A stretch of 64,000 bases of DNA from Pseudobowmanella sp964228145 (GCA_964228145.1 CAXQZJ010000131.1:1-64000), one strand, 5' to 3'. Positions 9,121 to 18,911 are shown, counted from the first letter of the stretch. Notes: generated by a model from the letters alone, not told the origin. Translations and numbers: made by a program.

Positions 9121-9564
9121 CTAAAGTTGACCCCGAATGAAGCGCTGAGTGGCGATTTCATCCAGCATAGCTTGCTCAGCACGTTGCTCTTTGTACAATC
9201 GCTGCTGGGCCTTACGCTCTAAAAGTGATTCGACGGCGCGACGTTTTTTTTGTTGCTCCAACCACATTTTTCGACGCTGATCAGCGACCAGACGCGCTTT
9301 AGCTATGGCGTGCATTTGTTGTTCACACGCTTTATCAAGTTTGCTTAAAAACGCCTGATGTTGATTAAATGATTGCGCTTTGAGCCCTTGCTGACCTTTG
9401 CTTTGAATATCATTCAGGTAACTGACACGGTAGGCCTGTAGTGAGGCGAGTTTCTGTTTTTGCTGTTGCCAATAATGTTCTGCCTGTTGCAAATGCTGTG
9501 CAGCCTGCTGCTCTTTGTCTTTTTCCCAGCGCGCGACCAGATTAAGTTGACGTTCCTGACTCAT
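9121..9564 (-). CDS. fliJ: FliJ, flagellar export chaperone/ATPase stalk protein
   Basis: A 147-residue protein that is almost entirely coiled coil, rich in Gln, Lys, Glu and Arg, matching FliJ in size and character (LNLVARWEKDKEQQAAQHLQ, and the pattern ESLLERKAQQRLYKEQRAEQ near the C-terminus). FliJ acts as the gamma-like stalk of the FliI hexamer and links it to FlhA. It follows fliI by 3 bp. Sequence conservation in this family is low, so the call rests on context plus coiled-coil composition. Confidence 0.9.
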   Translation of the reverse strand: MSQERQLNLVARWEKDKEQQAAQHLQQAEHYWQQQKQKLASLQAYRVSYLNDIQSKGQQGLKAQSFNQHQAFLSKLDKACEQQMHAIAKARLVADQRRKMWLEQQKKRRAVESLLERKAQQRLYKEQRAEQAMLDEIATQRFIRGQL

Positions 9565-9567
9565 GTC

Positions 9568-10899
9568 TTAGCCCTGCCCCAGTTTTACATAGAGATTTGC
9601 CATACTCTGTAAACTCTCATCATAGGGTGTGATGTTTTTCATACCTTGTTGCAAAAACTCGTTAATCACAGGCTCAGCCTGAATGGCTAAATCAATTCGG
9701 GGATCCGTGCCCTTGCTGTATGCGCCGATACTAATCAGATCGCGATTCTGCTGATAATTCGAATAGACCTGACGAACTCTGCGGGCGGCCTGCATATGCT
9801 CTTCCGATACCACCATCGGCATCACCCGCGAGATTGATGCCTCAATATCAATCGCAGGATAATGGCCCGAATCCGCCAATCTTCGCGATAATACAATGTG
9901 CCCATCCAGGATGGCCCGCGCAGCATCTGCGATTGGATCCTGCAAGTCATCACCTTCAACCAATACAGTATAAAAAGCGGTTATCGAGCCCTGACCGGGA
10001 CCGCCGTTTCCAGCGCGTTCAACCAGCGCCGGTAAACGAGCAAATACGGACGGTGGGTAGCCTTTCGTGGCAGGAGGTTCACCAACAGCTAACGCAATTT
10101 CTCGCTGTGCCATTGCATAGCGCGTAAGGGAATCAATTAACAATAGAACGTTTAGTCCTTGGTCACGAAAGTACTCAGCAACGGTTACTGCCGTTTCGCA
10201 CCCTTTTAGACGCATCAGAGGCGAGGTATCGGCCGGTGCAGCAACAACAACGGCTTTCTCTCGCTCTTTGTCACCCAAAATGTCGTGGATAAATTCTTTG
10301 ACTTCGCGGCCACGTTCTCCAACCAGACCCACTACGACCACGTCAGCCACGGTCCCGCGAGTCATCATCCCCATAAGAACGGATTTACCTACGCCACTGC
10401 CGGCGAATAGCCCCATCCGCTGTCCCTGGCCTACGGTAATCATACTGTTGACGCTACGCACACCAACATCCAGTGGCTGATCTATCTGGCGTCGTAACAG
10501 TGGATTCATCGGCGGGCGAGTCAGCGGCACACGGTGAGAGGTTTTAATCGCCCCCTTACCATCCAGCGGATGCCCGTTCCCATCAATTACCCGCCCCAGC
10601 AGCTCCATGCCAACTGCCAAGCCTTGTTGACGATTTAATGGTTTAACCCGAGATCCCGGCACAATGCCTTTGACCGCTTCGGTCGGCATTAAGTACGTCA
10701 CTTTTTCTGCAAACCCAACCACTTCAGCTTCTATTTCACCGTCTATGGTTTGCACCAGACATTGGCTACCCACGGGTAACTGGCAGCCAACCGCTTCCAA
10801 TGTCAGCCCTATCCCACGAATAAGTTTGCCCTCAGCAACGGCATAGGGGTTTGGTACTTGCTGTTGATATTTTTCTATCCGTTCACGTAAACCTGTCAT
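9568..10899 (-). CDS. fliI: FliI, flagellar export ATPase
   Basis: A 443-residue F1-beta-like ATPase. Walker A GSGVGKS lies at about residues 167-173, and the Walker B strand is NVLLLIDSLTRYAMAQREI. The type III ATPase signature PPSVFARLPALVERAGNG follows. It energises substrate unfolding and delivery for flagellar export with FliH and FliJ. Its start overlaps the fliH stop by 4 bp, indicating translational coupling. Confidence 0.98.
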   Translation of the reverse strand: MTGLRERIEKYQQQVPNPYAVAEGKLIRGIGLTLEAVGCQLPVGSQCLVQTIDGEIEAEVVGFAEKVTYLMPTEAVKGIVPGSRVKPLNRQQGLAVGMELLGRVIDGNGHPLDGKGAIKTSHRVPLTRPPMNPLLRRQIDQPLDVGVRSVNSMITVGQGQRMGLFAGSGVGKSVLMGMMTRGTVADVVVVGLVGERGREVKEFIHDILGDKEREKAVVVAAPADTSPLMRLKGCETAVTVAEYFRDQGLNVLLLIDSLTRYAMAQREIALAVGEPPATKGYPPSVFARLPALVERAGNGGPGQGSITAFYTVLVEGDDLQDPIADAARAILDGHIVLSRRLADSGHYPAIDIEASISRVMPMVVSEEHMQAARRVRQVYSNYQQNRDLISIGAYSKGTDPRIDLAIQAEPVINEFLQQGMKNITPYDESLQSMANLYVKLGQG

Positions 10900-11660
10900 T
10901 CGTTATTAAGGCCGTTATCGAGTAAAAATTTATCCAGGATATCGCGACAACGACGCTCGATCGACAAATCGACCGCATTGCTGTCCGTGACGACGTCGAC
11001 GCCACCCCGTGCTAGCTCGCTGTCAGCGACAAATTGCCAGTGCTGTTGCTGGATATGCTGTTCAGAAAAGTGCGACTGTAAAACCTCTAGGTCATCTGGA
11101 TTAACTCGGATTACATAGCTTGATTCGTTGACCGGCAACACTTGCAGGGCCTCTTGCAATGCACTCAGTAATACTTCCTGATTAATGCTAGGCTCGACCC
11201 TGACTACCGCTCTGGCCAATGCCACAGCCAATGACACCAATTGCTGCTCAACGTCGTGATCAACTTGCGCCATCGGGCGTGCTAACTGATCGAGTATTTT
11301 AGTCAGGCTCTCGGATACCTGCTGGACGTCACTCTGTCCCTGTTGGCGGCCCTCATCCAAGCCCTGCTGCTGACCCTGTTCAAAGCCCTCTTTGTGCCCT
11401 TCCTGTAACCCTTGTTCGAGTCCCTGCTTCAAACCTTCTGCTTTGCCGTCTTTTAATCCTTCTTCCCAAGCCGCCTGACGAATAGCTTCAATCTCTTCCG
11501 CAGTGGGCATCTGGGCTTCTGGTTCATGTTCTTGCTCCGGAGGTTCATAGACCCAATTGGCTTTTTTATTCAGCGCATTGGTTTTCTCAGCCTTTTGGGA
11601 CTGTTGGTCGTCCAGTGTTGGTAGTTGCCAGGTTTGCACTGGCTTGTCTTGGTTGCTCAT
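10896..11660 (-). CDS. fliH: FliH, flagellar export ATPase regulator
   Basis: A 254-residue FliH. Residues 70-110 form an uninterrupted series of G-x-x-x-G repeats (for example GLKQGLEQGLQEGHKEG), the unusual helix-dimer repeat known from FliH proteins. The C-terminal FliH/HrpE domain includes LALARAVVRVEPSINQEVLL and the run to SIERRCRDILDKFL. FliH dimers bind FliI and dock it to the C-ring protein FliN. It lies 6 bp after fliG. Confidence 0.96.
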   Translation of the reverse strand: MSNQDKPVQTWQLPTLDDQQSQKAEKTNALNKKANWVYEPPEQEHEPEAQMPTAEEIEAIRQAAWEEGLKDGKAEGLKQGLEQGLQEGHKEGFEQGQQQGLDEGRQQGQSDVQQVSESLTKILDQLARPMAQVDHDVEQQLVSLAVALARAVVRVEPSINQEVLLSALQEALQVLPVNESSYVIRVNPDDLEVLQSHFSEQHIQQQHWQFVADSELARGGVDVVTDSNAVDLSIERRCRDILDKFLLDNGLNNE

Positions 11661-11666
11661 ACACGA

Positions 11667-12701
11667 TTAAACGAAGTCGTCTCCGCCACCGCCACCGAGC
11701 ATGATCTCACCGGAGTCAGCCAAGCGACGCGCCACTGCCAGAATTTCTTTTTGTGCTGCTTCCACATCACTTACACGCACAGGCCCCATGGCTTCCAAAT
11801 CATCAAGCAACATTTCGGCCGCACGCTTAGACATGTTTTTGGTGATCTTATCCCGGAGTGCATCATTCGCGCCTTTGACAGCTTTGAGTAACGCTTCTTG
11901 CTGTACTTCCCGAAGAATTGCCTGCATCGCTCTGTCATCCACGTCAGCAAGGTTATCGAATACAAACATCAGATCCTGAATCTGCTGAGACATTTCCTCA
12001 TCTTGTTCGCGGATTGAGTCCATTAACTGACCTTCAATACTGGTATCCAGGTAGTTCATGATTTCGGCTGCCGATTTCAAACCACCCATCTTGGCTGCCT
12101 GAGCGCCAGCCTGACCAGCAAACTGTTTCTCCATTATCTCATTCAGCTCTTGCAAGGCGGCGGGCTGCACTTCCTCGAGATTGGCAATTCTCATCATTAA
12201 ATCCAAACGCACTTTTTCAGGGAATTGAGCGACAATTTCCGCTGATTGCTCTGGCTCAAGGTATGACAACACGATGGTCTGAATCTGCGGGTGCTCGTTA
12301 CGAATGATGCTGGCCACCTGTTTAGAATCCATCCATTTGAGTGATTCCAATCCTTTGGCCTGCCCCCCTGATAGAATCTGATCAATCAGATTGGCGGCTT
12401 TGTCCTCACCCAGGGCGGCAGTCAGTGCCTTCTTAACAAAGTCTTGGCTCTGGAATCCGATGGTGCTGTAGTTCTGAATCTCTTCAATAAAGTGCTTGTG
12501 AACCGCAGTAATTTTTGTCTGGGTCATGTCCTCTATTCGGGCCATAGCGGTACCGAGTTTTTGTACCTGCTTTGGCTCCAGATGCCGCAGTATCTGAGCT
12601 GCATCGTCTTCCGACAAACTCAGCAATAAGATGGCCGCTTTATCCACGCCTTCCAGTTTGGTTACATCGTAACCTTCTTCTTGTTGTTGTTCTTCAGCCA
12701 T
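11667..12701 (-). CDS. fliG: FliG, flagellar motor switch/torque protein
   Basis: A 344-residue FliG of full length. The N-terminal domain binds FliF (LEGVDKAAILLLSLSEDDAA). The middle domain carries the EHPQ motif in IIRNEHPQIQTIVLSYLEP. The C-terminal torque helix includes MFVFDNLADVDDRAMQAIL with the charged residues that face the stator. The tail is Gly-rich (GGGGGDD). It lies 11 bp after fliF in the fliEFGHIJ operon. Confidence 0.98.
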   Translation of the reverse strand: MAEEQQQEEGYDVTKLEGVDKAAILLLSLSEDDAAQILRHLEPKQVQKLGTAMARIEDMTQTKITAVHKHFIEEIQNYSTIGFQSQDFVKKALTAALGEDKAANLIDQILSGGQAKGLESLKWMDSKQVASIIRNEHPQIQTIVLSYLEPEQSAEIVAQFPEKVRLDLMMRIANLEEVQPAALQELNEIMEKQFAGQAGAQAAKMGGLKSAAEIMNYLDTSIEGQLMDSIREQDEEMSQQIQDLMFVFDNLADVDDRAMQAILREVQQEALLKAVKGANDALRDKITKNMSKRAAEMLLDDLEAMGPVRVSDVEAAQKEILAVARRLADSGEIMLGGGGGDDFV

Positions 12702-12712
12702 GTGATTTGCTC

Positions 12713-14410
12713 TTACTCATCTTGCATTAACCAGCCTTTGACCACCTGAGCGGACAGTTCTGGTTCATTGGCTACCAGCGCTCTGACCGCCTTCAATACG
12801 TCTTCATCTTTGTGTAAATCAGGCATCATCAATGATCCATCAGGGGAGAAGCCGACAGATGACTCATCGAAGTCCTGAGTCAGCATACTCAATGTCTCGT
12901 CGCCCAGATCCAGTCCCACATCGGCATCGTTCTCATCGGTATCTGACGTATCTTCCGGGAAGATCAGCTTACGCAACATTGGCCGGACTACAAAGATAAT
13001 TAAAACAATGATGATAAGTCCACTCACCACCAGTTTAACAATCTGCAAGAACCATGGCTGTTCCCACATTGGCGGCTCTTCAATAACGCCTTCATCAATA
13101 CGATTAAATGGAATACTCACCACTTCCAGCGAATCACCGCGACTGACATCGAACCCCAGCCCGCCTTGCAACAACCGTCGAATATTTGCCAGTTCTTCTG
13201 CGGAGCGTGCTGTTTGTATGCTGTTGCCTTCAGCGTCGGTGGTTTGCTGAAAATCGACCGCAACAGACACCGTCAGACGACGCATGACACCGGTTTGCTG
13301 CTTGATATGACTAATAGTAGTATCCAGCTCAAAATTTCGCGTCGCTTCTTTCATACTGCGACCCGGTACTGCACTGGCACTATTAGACTCGCCGGTGGCC
13401 TGTTCGGGGATATCCGAATTGGCAGGCGGTTGGTTGGTCAACGCACCGGGAATACCTCCAACCCCACCTCCAACAGAATTTTCTTCTACCGTCATTTCAC
13501 TGCGTACGGCTGGCAAATCCGGATTGTAGCGTTTTTCAGTTTGCTCTTTGGCGGTAAAATCCAGAGTGACATCCGCTTGCGCGGTGTAGTTACCTAAGCC
13601 AACGATAGGAATAAGAATAGAATCGATTTTTGCCAGCAGTTCGTCTTCCCGCTGTTTCTCTAACTCATATTCTTTTCGAGACCGTGCTGAGAGGGAATCT
13701 TGAGAACCGGAGTTCAGTAAGCGACCTGCGTTATCTGTTACCGTCACCCGCGACGGCTGCATACCCTGAACCGCTGATGCAACAATGTCGACCACGGCAT
13801 CTACTTCTTCAGATGACAAGACCGAACCGCGTCTTAGCGTCAGGACAACTGTCGCACTGGCTAATTTTTCTCGCCTTGCGAACACATTTTCTTTGGGCAT
13901 AGCCAATAACACTTTAGCCCTGGCAACCGAGCCTAGTTCTTCTATAGTGCGGGCAATTTGCTGCTCTCGGGCGTGTTTTAGCCGTTCAGCTTCGACCCGT
14001 TGACTTACACCAAAGCCCATGTCCTGCATGATAATGTCTGTACCGGCTTCCGCTTCACCACTGCTGATCCCCTGACGACTCAGACCCAGTTTGATATTGT
14101 CGTACTCGTTCTCCCGGACATAGACCGTATTACCTTTGAGTTGATATTCGATTTGATTGGCATCCATATAGTCCAGGGTTTCAATCAACTCATCCGTGTT
14201 TAATTTAGCAAGTGGTCTAAACTCGGGCTGCATCGCCCAAAACGCCACCATCACAGCAATCGCGATACTGATGATAACCACGATCGCCAATGCAATCTGG
14301 CGTAATACATCACCACTGGTTAAGGCATCGGTGAACGATGTTTTAGCCGGCGTATCGTTAATTGTATTATCGTCAGCCAGTGCTAACTCTGTACCTGTTG
14401 CTTCAGCCAC
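12713..14410 (-). CDS. fliF: FliF, flagellar MS-ring protein
   Basis: A 565-residue protein with one N-terminal transmembrane helix (about residues 35-58, ALAIVVIISIAIAVMVAFWA), the YscJ/FliF ring-building motifs (LSRQGISSGEAEAGTDIIMQ and ARVLLAMPKE-like ARAKVLLAMPKENVF), a periplasmic beta-collar region rich in Gly/Pro/Asn, a second helix near residues 450-472, and the cytoplasmic tail that binds FliG (VRALVANEPELSAQVVKGWL). It is the scaffold ring of the basal body. It follows fliE by 16 bp. Confidence 0.98.
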   Translation of the reverse strand: MAEATGTELALADDNTINDTPAKTSFTDALTSGDVLRQIALAIVVIISIAIAVMVAFWAMQPEFRPLAKLNTDELIETLDYMDANQIEYQLKGNTVYVRENEYDNIKLGLSRQGISSGEAEAGTDIIMQDMGFGVSQRVEAERLKHAREQQIARTIEELGSVARAKVLLAMPKENVFARREKLASATVVLTLRRGSVLSSEEVDAVVDIVASAVQGMQPSRVTVTDNAGRLLNSGSQDSLSARSRKEYELEKQREDELLAKIDSILIPIVGLGNYTAQADVTLDFTAKEQTEKRYNPDLPAVRSEMTVEENSVGGGVGGIPGALTNQPPANSDIPEQATGESNSASAVPGRSMKEATRNFELDTTISHIKQQTGVMRRLTVSVAVDFQQTTDAEGNSIQTARSAEELANIRRLLQGGLGFDVSRGDSLEVVSIPFNRIDEGVIEEPPMWEQPWFLQIVKLVVSGLIIIVLIIFVVRPMLRKLIFPEDTSDTDENDADVGLDLGDETLSMLTQDFDESSVGFSPDGSLMMPDLHKDEDVLKAVRALVANEPELSAQVVKGWLMQDE

Positions 14411-14426
14411 CTGTACTACCTCTCAC

Positions 14427-14753
14427 CTAGACTGGCATATTCATAATTTGCTTGTACGCTTCGAGGACTTTATTGCGCACCTGCACAGTAGCCTCAAATG
14501 CAATACCGGACTTTTCTTTGGTAATCATCACATCTGCCAGACTCAGATTGGGATCCCCTGCTTCGAAACGTTGCTGCAGGTCTTTTGACTCAAGTTGCAT
14601 ACCATTGACGGTATCAAGCGCACCTTTGAGCATGTCGGCAAAGTTTTGCGATGATGGGTTAGTTTGCATGGTTGGTGCTGCGCTAACGTCGCCACTAACC
14701 TGACGTGCCATTGCCTGCATTTCAGAGAATAAACTTTGAGCCTTAATATCCAT
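14427..14753 (-). CDS. fliE: FliE, MS-ring/rod junction protein
   Basis: A 108-residue protein of normal FliE length. The conserved C-terminal half reads LSLADVMITKEKSGIAFEAT and ends VRNKVLEAYKQIMNMPV. FliE joins the MS ring to the rod and is an early export substrate. It is the first gene of fliEFGHIJ, with a sigma-54-like site about 40 bp upstream. Confidence 0.97.
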   Translation of the reverse strand: MDIKAQSLFSEMQAMARQVSGDVSAAPTMQTNPSSQNFADMLKGALDTVNGMQLESKDLQQRFEAGDPNLSLADVMITKEKSGIAFEATVQVRNKVLEAYKQIMNMPV

Positions 14754-14789
14754 GACGATTCTGCCAAAAAAACATAACTATCCTCATAC

Positions 14790-14806
14790 AGCAAAAAGTA
14801 AGCCAT
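14790..14806 (-). promoter_or_regulatory. Sigma-54-like promoter of the fliEFGHIJ operon
   Basis: The minus strand reads ATGGCTTACTTTTTGCT: a TGGC -24 box and a T-run ending in TTGCT at the -12, with correct GG-to-GC spacing. The middle departs from consensus (CTTA instead of CACG). Location 37 bp upstream of fliE and downstream of the flrC terminator supports it. Confidence 0.65.
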
Positions 14807-14876
14807 AATGAATAATTATATATTTATCAACAACTTAAATAAAGCAACTCGGTTCTTAGACGAGTTTTTGACGGCC

Positions 14877-14907
14877 AAAAAAAAAGAAAGCCGGAGCTTT
14901 CTTTTTT
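14877..14907 (-). terminator. Rho-independent terminator after flrC
   Basis: A 9-bp stem, AAAGAAAGC (14883-14891) paired with GCTTTCTTT (14896-14904), with a 4-base loop. On the minus strand it is followed by a run of T. It lies just beyond the flrC stop codon (14924) and before the fliE promoter, so it separates flrBC from fliE. A-rich flanks make it potentially bidirectional. Confidence 0.85.
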
Positions 14908-14923
14908 GACCCGAATTGGGGAT

Positions 14924-16246
14924 TTAGGCGGGAACTTCTATACCGTCCTCTCGCATTCGCGCTAGCTTATAGCGCAAGGTACGCGGGCTGATTCCTAACT
15001 TTTCCGCTACCACTTTGCGTTTTCCGTTGTTTGCTTCCAATGCATCAAGAATGATCTGATGCTCTTGCTGGCGTAACTCAGCACCTAACACCGGCTCTTT
15101 ATCTGCTTCGGCCTGGGGTTCAACATAGCTATTGGCCATATTCTCCAGCATCAGATCCTGACTGTCGATACTGTCAGCATTGGCTAAGATGAGCGCTCTT
15201 TGCACCACATTTTCCAGCTCCCGTACGTTACCTGGCCACGGGTATTGCTGCAACTTAGTGCGTGCCGACGCGGTTAACTGTTTTGCTTTACCACCATGGC
15301 GCTCAATCAAGTGTTGTGCCAATGGCACGATGTCACCGGGCCGCTGGCTCAGGGGTTTCCAGTTCAGTGGAAAAACATTTAATCGGTAGTATAAATCTTC
15401 ACGAAAAACGCCTTCTCGTACTGCCAGTTTTAGATCCCGGTTACTGGTAGCTAACACTCTGACATCCAGTTTCAATGTCTTGCGACTGCCTAAGCGTTCT
15501 ACTTCTTTTTCCTGAATAACCCGCAAAATTTTGGCCTGCAGAGCCAGGTCCATTTCGGTTATTTCATCCAGTAAAATAGTGCCGCCCTGGGCTTGTTCGA
15601 ATTTACCCGGTGAAGCTTGTAAAGCACCGGTAAACGCGCCTTTTTCATAACCAAACAATGTCGCTTCAAGCATGTTTTCAGGAATTGCAGCACAGTTTAT
15701 TGCCACGAAAGGCTTGTCCTGGCGTGCAGACTTGTCATGAATGTAGCGTGCCAGTACTTCTTTTCCAGAGCCACTGGGTCCAAGCACCATCACGGTCGCT
15801 TCAGAACGTGCCACCCGGGTTGCCAACTGCAACAATTCAATACTGCTGGGGTCCCCTACCACAGGTTGACGGGACTCAACGGTTGGCGCCGGAGCATATT
15901 TATCCACCAGATTTAACAAAACCTGAGGCGCAAATGGTTTCGCCAGATAGTCTGACGCACCGTCTTGCATCGCTCTGACTGCATCATCGATAGTAGCGTA
16001 AGCTGTCATCAACAAAACGGGTAAATCAGAATATTTTTGGCGGATACTGCGAAGTAAGTCCAGTCCTGTTAATTCACCCATTTGAATATCACTGACGACT
16101 AAATCAATCGATTGACGCGACAACTGGACCATCGCAGCTTCAGCACTGTCCGCTTCGTAAGTCTGATACCCCCCCAGCATTAGGGTATCTACTAATGCCT
16201 CACGCAATCCCAAGTCATCTTCAACAATCAGTATTTTACGACTCAT
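14924..16246 (-). CDS. flrC: FlrC/FleR, sigma-54-dependent flagellar response regulator
   Basis: A 440-residue NtrC-family activator. The receiver domain has phospho-acceptor Asp53 (VVSDIQMGELTGLD) and conserved Lys103. The AAA+ domain has Walker A GPSGSGKE (about 156-163) and the sigma-54 contact loop GAFTGA (about 203-208). A Fis-type helix-turn-helix (VVAEKLGISPRTLRYKLARM) closes the protein. It is phosphorylated by FlrB and activates class III flagellar promoters such as those seen here upstream of fliE, fliK and flhA. Its start overlaps the flrB stop by 4 bp. Confidence 0.96.
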   Translation of the reverse strand: MSRKILIVEDDLGLREALVDTLMLGGYQTYEADSAEAAMVQLSRQSIDLVVSDIQMGELTGLDLLRSIRQKYSDLPVLLMTAYATIDDAVRAMQDGASDYLAKPFAPQVLLNLVDKYAPAPTVESRQPVVGDPSSIELLQLATRVARSEATVMVLGPSGSGKEVLARYIHDKSARQDKPFVAINCAAIPENMLEATLFGYEKGAFTGALQASPGKFEQAQGGTILLDEITEMDLALQAKILRVIQEKEVERLGSRKTLKLDVRVLATSNRDLKLAVREGVFREDLYYRLNVFPLNWKPLSQRPGDIVPLAQHLIERHGGKAKQLTASARTKLQQYPWPGNVRELENVVQRALILANADSIDSQDLMLENMANSYVEPQAEADKEPVLGAELRQQEHQIILDALEANNGKRKVVAEKLGISPRTLRYKLARMREDGIEVPA

Positions 16247-17334
16247 GCGCTTTGCTCCACTAACGTTTGTTGTTGATCTTGTGCTAACCGCTCAATAGGT
16301 AAGTGCAGGCAGAAACGCGCACCGCCTTCGGGTCGGTTATGGGCCGATACCTCACCTTTATGAGATTGGGCTACCGCTTTGACCACTGCTAGCCCCAACC
16401 CTGTGCCTTGTGACCGAGTGGTGAAAAAGGGTTCAAACAGCCTTGCGGTATCTTCGCTTTCAAACCCTTTACCATTATCCAACACTTCGATGCTGACAGT
16501 TTGCGAACCTACATCATAGCCGGCAAGGACCTCGATATGTGCTTCGTCATTGCAGTGTTGTAGGGCATTTTGAATCAGATTCTGTAACGCGCCACTTAAG
16601 GCTGTTTTATTGCCTAATACAAAAATATCAGGCTCCGGCAAGGTAACGGTAAGTTGTGCCCCAGCTTGGGTTAATGCCGCCTCGCTGCCCTGGCGCACCT
16701 CAAATAATAGCGATTGCAATGACAACTCCGTCACCACTTGATCGGTACCGCTTTTAGCAAACAACAGCATGTCATTGACTTGTTGTTCTAAGTCTTTCAG
16801 CCGGGATTGCAATTTATCAGCAAAGCGTTTTCGCGTGGCGTCACTGCCAAGCCCGCTGCCGATGTTGGCTGCATATAAAATAGCTGCAGATAAGGGTGTT
16901 CGGATTTGATGTGCCAATGAGGCTACCATCCGGCCCAGAGAAGAAAGTCGCTGCATATGACTGACTCTGGCTTGCAGTTGTCGGGTTTCGGTCAAATCTG
17001 TTAACACGATGAGTTGCCCTGGCTCTGTTTGCAATGGGCATATTTGTAGTTTGACTTTGCGTCCGTCACGCAGGGAAATCTCGTGACCATCGTCCGCTTG
17101 GGGACGAAATGAGCGGTTTATGATGACGCGCCAGCTTTGACCTTCTAATGGTTCACCTAATAATTCGGTAGCCACTCGGTTAGCCTGTTTCACAATGCCT
17201 TCGCCATCAACAACGACAACACCTGCCGGCATCACTTCCAGCAAATGGGTTAAACGCTCACTTTCCTGGCGTAGTTGTTGAATCTCTGCTGCATCACACT
17301 CGATGCGCGCAGCAGGCTGGGTCTTTACTGTCAT
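16243..17334 (-). CDS. flrB: FlrB/FleS, flagellar sensor histidine kinase
   Basis: A 363-residue soluble histidine kinase with no membrane helix. A PAS domain (about residues 28-115, LLEVMPAGVVVVDGEGIVKQ) is followed by the dimerisation helix with His142 in SLAHQIRTPLSAAILYAANI, and an ATPase domain with the G boxes VLDNGKGF and TRSQGTGLGLAVV. It phosphorylates FlrC. A very good sigma-54 site lies about 40 bp upstream, consistent with class II control by FlrA. Confidence 0.95.
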   Translation of the reverse strand: MTVKTQPAARIECDAAEIQQLRQESERLTHLLEVMPAGVVVVDGEGIVKQANRVATELLGEPLEGQSWRVIINRSFRPQADDGHEISLRDGRKVKLQICPLQTEPGQLIVLTDLTETRQLQARVSHMQRLSSLGRMVASLAHQIRTPLSAAILYAANIGSGLGSDATRKRFADKLQSRLKDLEQQVNDMLLFAKSGTDQVVTELSLQSLLFEVRQGSEAALTQAGAQLTVTLPEPDIFVLGNKTALSGALQNLIQNALQHCNDEAHIEVLAGYDVGSQTVSIEVLDNGKGFESEDTARLFEPFFTTRSQGTGLGLAVVKAVAQSHKGEVSAHNRPEGGARFCLHLPIERLAQDQQQTLVEQSA

Positions 17335-17371
17335 AGCTACCTCACGTCAAAAACCAGACAGTGAACAGCTT

Positions 17372-17388
17372 TGCAGTAAATGTGCCAA
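17372..17388 (-). promoter_or_regulatory. Sigma-54 promoter of flrBC
   Basis: The minus strand reads TTGGCACATTTACTGCA. The -24 box TTGGCAC is perfect, and the -12 GC is at the correct spacing. The flrB start is about 38 bp downstream. FlrA is the expected activator by analogy with Vibrio. Confidence 0.88.
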
Positions 17389-17424
17389 AAATTACTTATT
17401 TTAAAACAATAAGTTACGCCTAGA

Positions 17425-18870
17425 TTAGACGTCAGTATCCCGACTCAAGTTATATTTGCGCATCTTCTCAACTAAGGTGGTCCGACGCATGCCGAGTAAT
17501 TCGGCACTGCGCGCAACGACCCAATCCTGTTGTTCTAATGCCTGCTTAATCAGGTTTACTTCCAAGTCTGAAATATACTCTTTGAGATTGACTCCTTCCT
17601 CTGGAAGTTGGTCAAGCTGGGAGGTAGTTTGCGGTTGGTTATACGCATCAATCTCTGCGTCATCCATGCCCTCACCACTAAATAACTCATTGATCGCCTC
17701 GCGCTCCATTAATTCCTCTGGGTACTCGGGCTGATAACCGTCGCCATCGATGTACTGGTACTTGACCGGCAGATCCGCAACGTCAATGACCTGGTTAGGA
17801 AACAAAATCCCTAACCGCTCGACAAGATTGGATAATTCACGCACGTTTCCCGGCCAATCATGGGCCATCAGTGACTGCATAGCTTGATCAGTCAATTTCA
17901 TTGACTGACAGGCAGCGGAACTCATTCGAGAAATAAGTTCTTGTAACAAAAGGGGAATATCTTCAGCACGTTGTTTTAATGAAGGTGTTTCAATAGGAAA
18001 AACATTGAGGCGATAAAAAAGGTCCTCGCGGAATTTCTCTGCCGCAACCATGTCTTCCAAATTGCGATGGGTGGCAGCCACGATTCGGACATTACAGCGC
18101 ACTGTTTTACTACTACCCACCCGCTCAAAACTGCGTTCCTGAAGGACCCGCAACAACTTCACTTGCATTTGCAGCGGCATATCGCCAATTTCGTCAAGGA
18201 ATAACGTGCCCCCTTCAGCAAGCTCAAAACGTCCTTTGCGACTGCTCACCGCGCCGGTAAAGGCGCCTTTTTCATGACCAAATAGTTCTGACTCAAGCAA
18301 GTCTCCGGGAATCGCACCGCAATTCACCGGCACAAAGGGACCATTTTTCCGTTCAGATAAAAAATGCAGATTACGCGCTACCACCTCTTTACCGGTACCA
18401 GATTCCCCCATCACCAATACGTTGGCATCCGTCGGGGCAACTTTCTCTATCATGGTTCTAACTGCCTGCATCGCGGCACTTTTACCGACTAAAGAGCGGA
18501 ACAGCTTGGTTTTTCCGCTGGGCGCCTTACCCGGAGCGAGACGCGCGTATTGTTCACAGCGATGCAACATATTGGTCAGCGCGGGATAGGTTATTTGAGA
18601 CGGTATAGCCCCTACTAAATTACCCGGAGCCTGTTCATTTACCTCCGCTCCTATCATCACAAACGGGACAGCAGGGAACTGTTTCACCAACGCCATTACA
18701 GCTTCGTTATCAGAAGCGTCAATAAACACCGCTTTGAAGGTATACCGGGGGAGTATGCCAGGTGCATCATTAACGCCACTACTCAGGCAGTTTTCACCTA
18801 AAAAGGAAAGTATGGTTTGCAAGCTGGTGATTTGCTCTGCCTGCTGGCTTATTACAAGAACGTCGCTCAT
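17425..18870 (-). CDS. flrA: FlrA/FleQ, master activator of flagellar genes
   Basis: A 481-residue sigma-54 activator with a FleQ-type N-terminal domain, which resembles a receiver but lacks the acidic phosphorylation pocket (residues 1-120). The AAA+ domain has Walker A GESGTGKE (155-162) and GAFTGA (202-207), and a C-terminal Fis-like helix-turn-helix (RSAELLGMRRTTLVEKMRKY) follows. FleQ/FlrA starts the cascade by activating flrBC and, in Pseudomonas, responds to c-di-GMP. The order flrA-flrB-flrC is standard. A sigma-70-type promoter lies upstream, as expected for a class I gene. Confidence 0.95.
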   Translation of the reverse strand: MSDVLVISQQAEQITSLQTILSFLGENCLSSGVNDAPGILPRYTFKAVFIDASDNEAVMALVKQFPAVPFVMIGAEVNEQAPGNLVGAIPSQITYPALTNMLHRCEQYARLAPGKAPSGKTKLFRSLVGKSAAMQAVRTMIEKVAPTDANVLVMGESGTGKEVVARNLHFLSERKNGPFVPVNCGAIPGDLLESELFGHEKGAFTGAVSSRKGRFELAEGGTLFLDEIGDMPLQMQVKLLRVLQERSFERVGSSKTVRCNVRIVAATHRNLEDMVAAEKFREDLFYRLNVFPIETPSLKQRAEDIPLLLQELISRMSSAACQSMKLTDQAMQSLMAHDWPGNVRELSNLVERLGILFPNQVIDVADLPVKYQYIDGDGYQPEYPEELMEREAINELFSGEGMDDAEIDAYNQPQTTSQLDQLPEEGVNLKEYISDLEVNLIKQALEQQDWVVARSAELLGMRRTTLVEKMRKYNLSRDTDV

Positions 18871-18911
18871 TAACTACCTGAACCAGTAAAGGATTTTATT
18901 ATTATCAATTG

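Noticed and set aside
10896..11660. DNA repeat in fliH (series of Gly-Gln-rich codons)
   Set aside because: It is the known G-x-x-x-G protein repeat of FliH rather than an independent DNA repeat.
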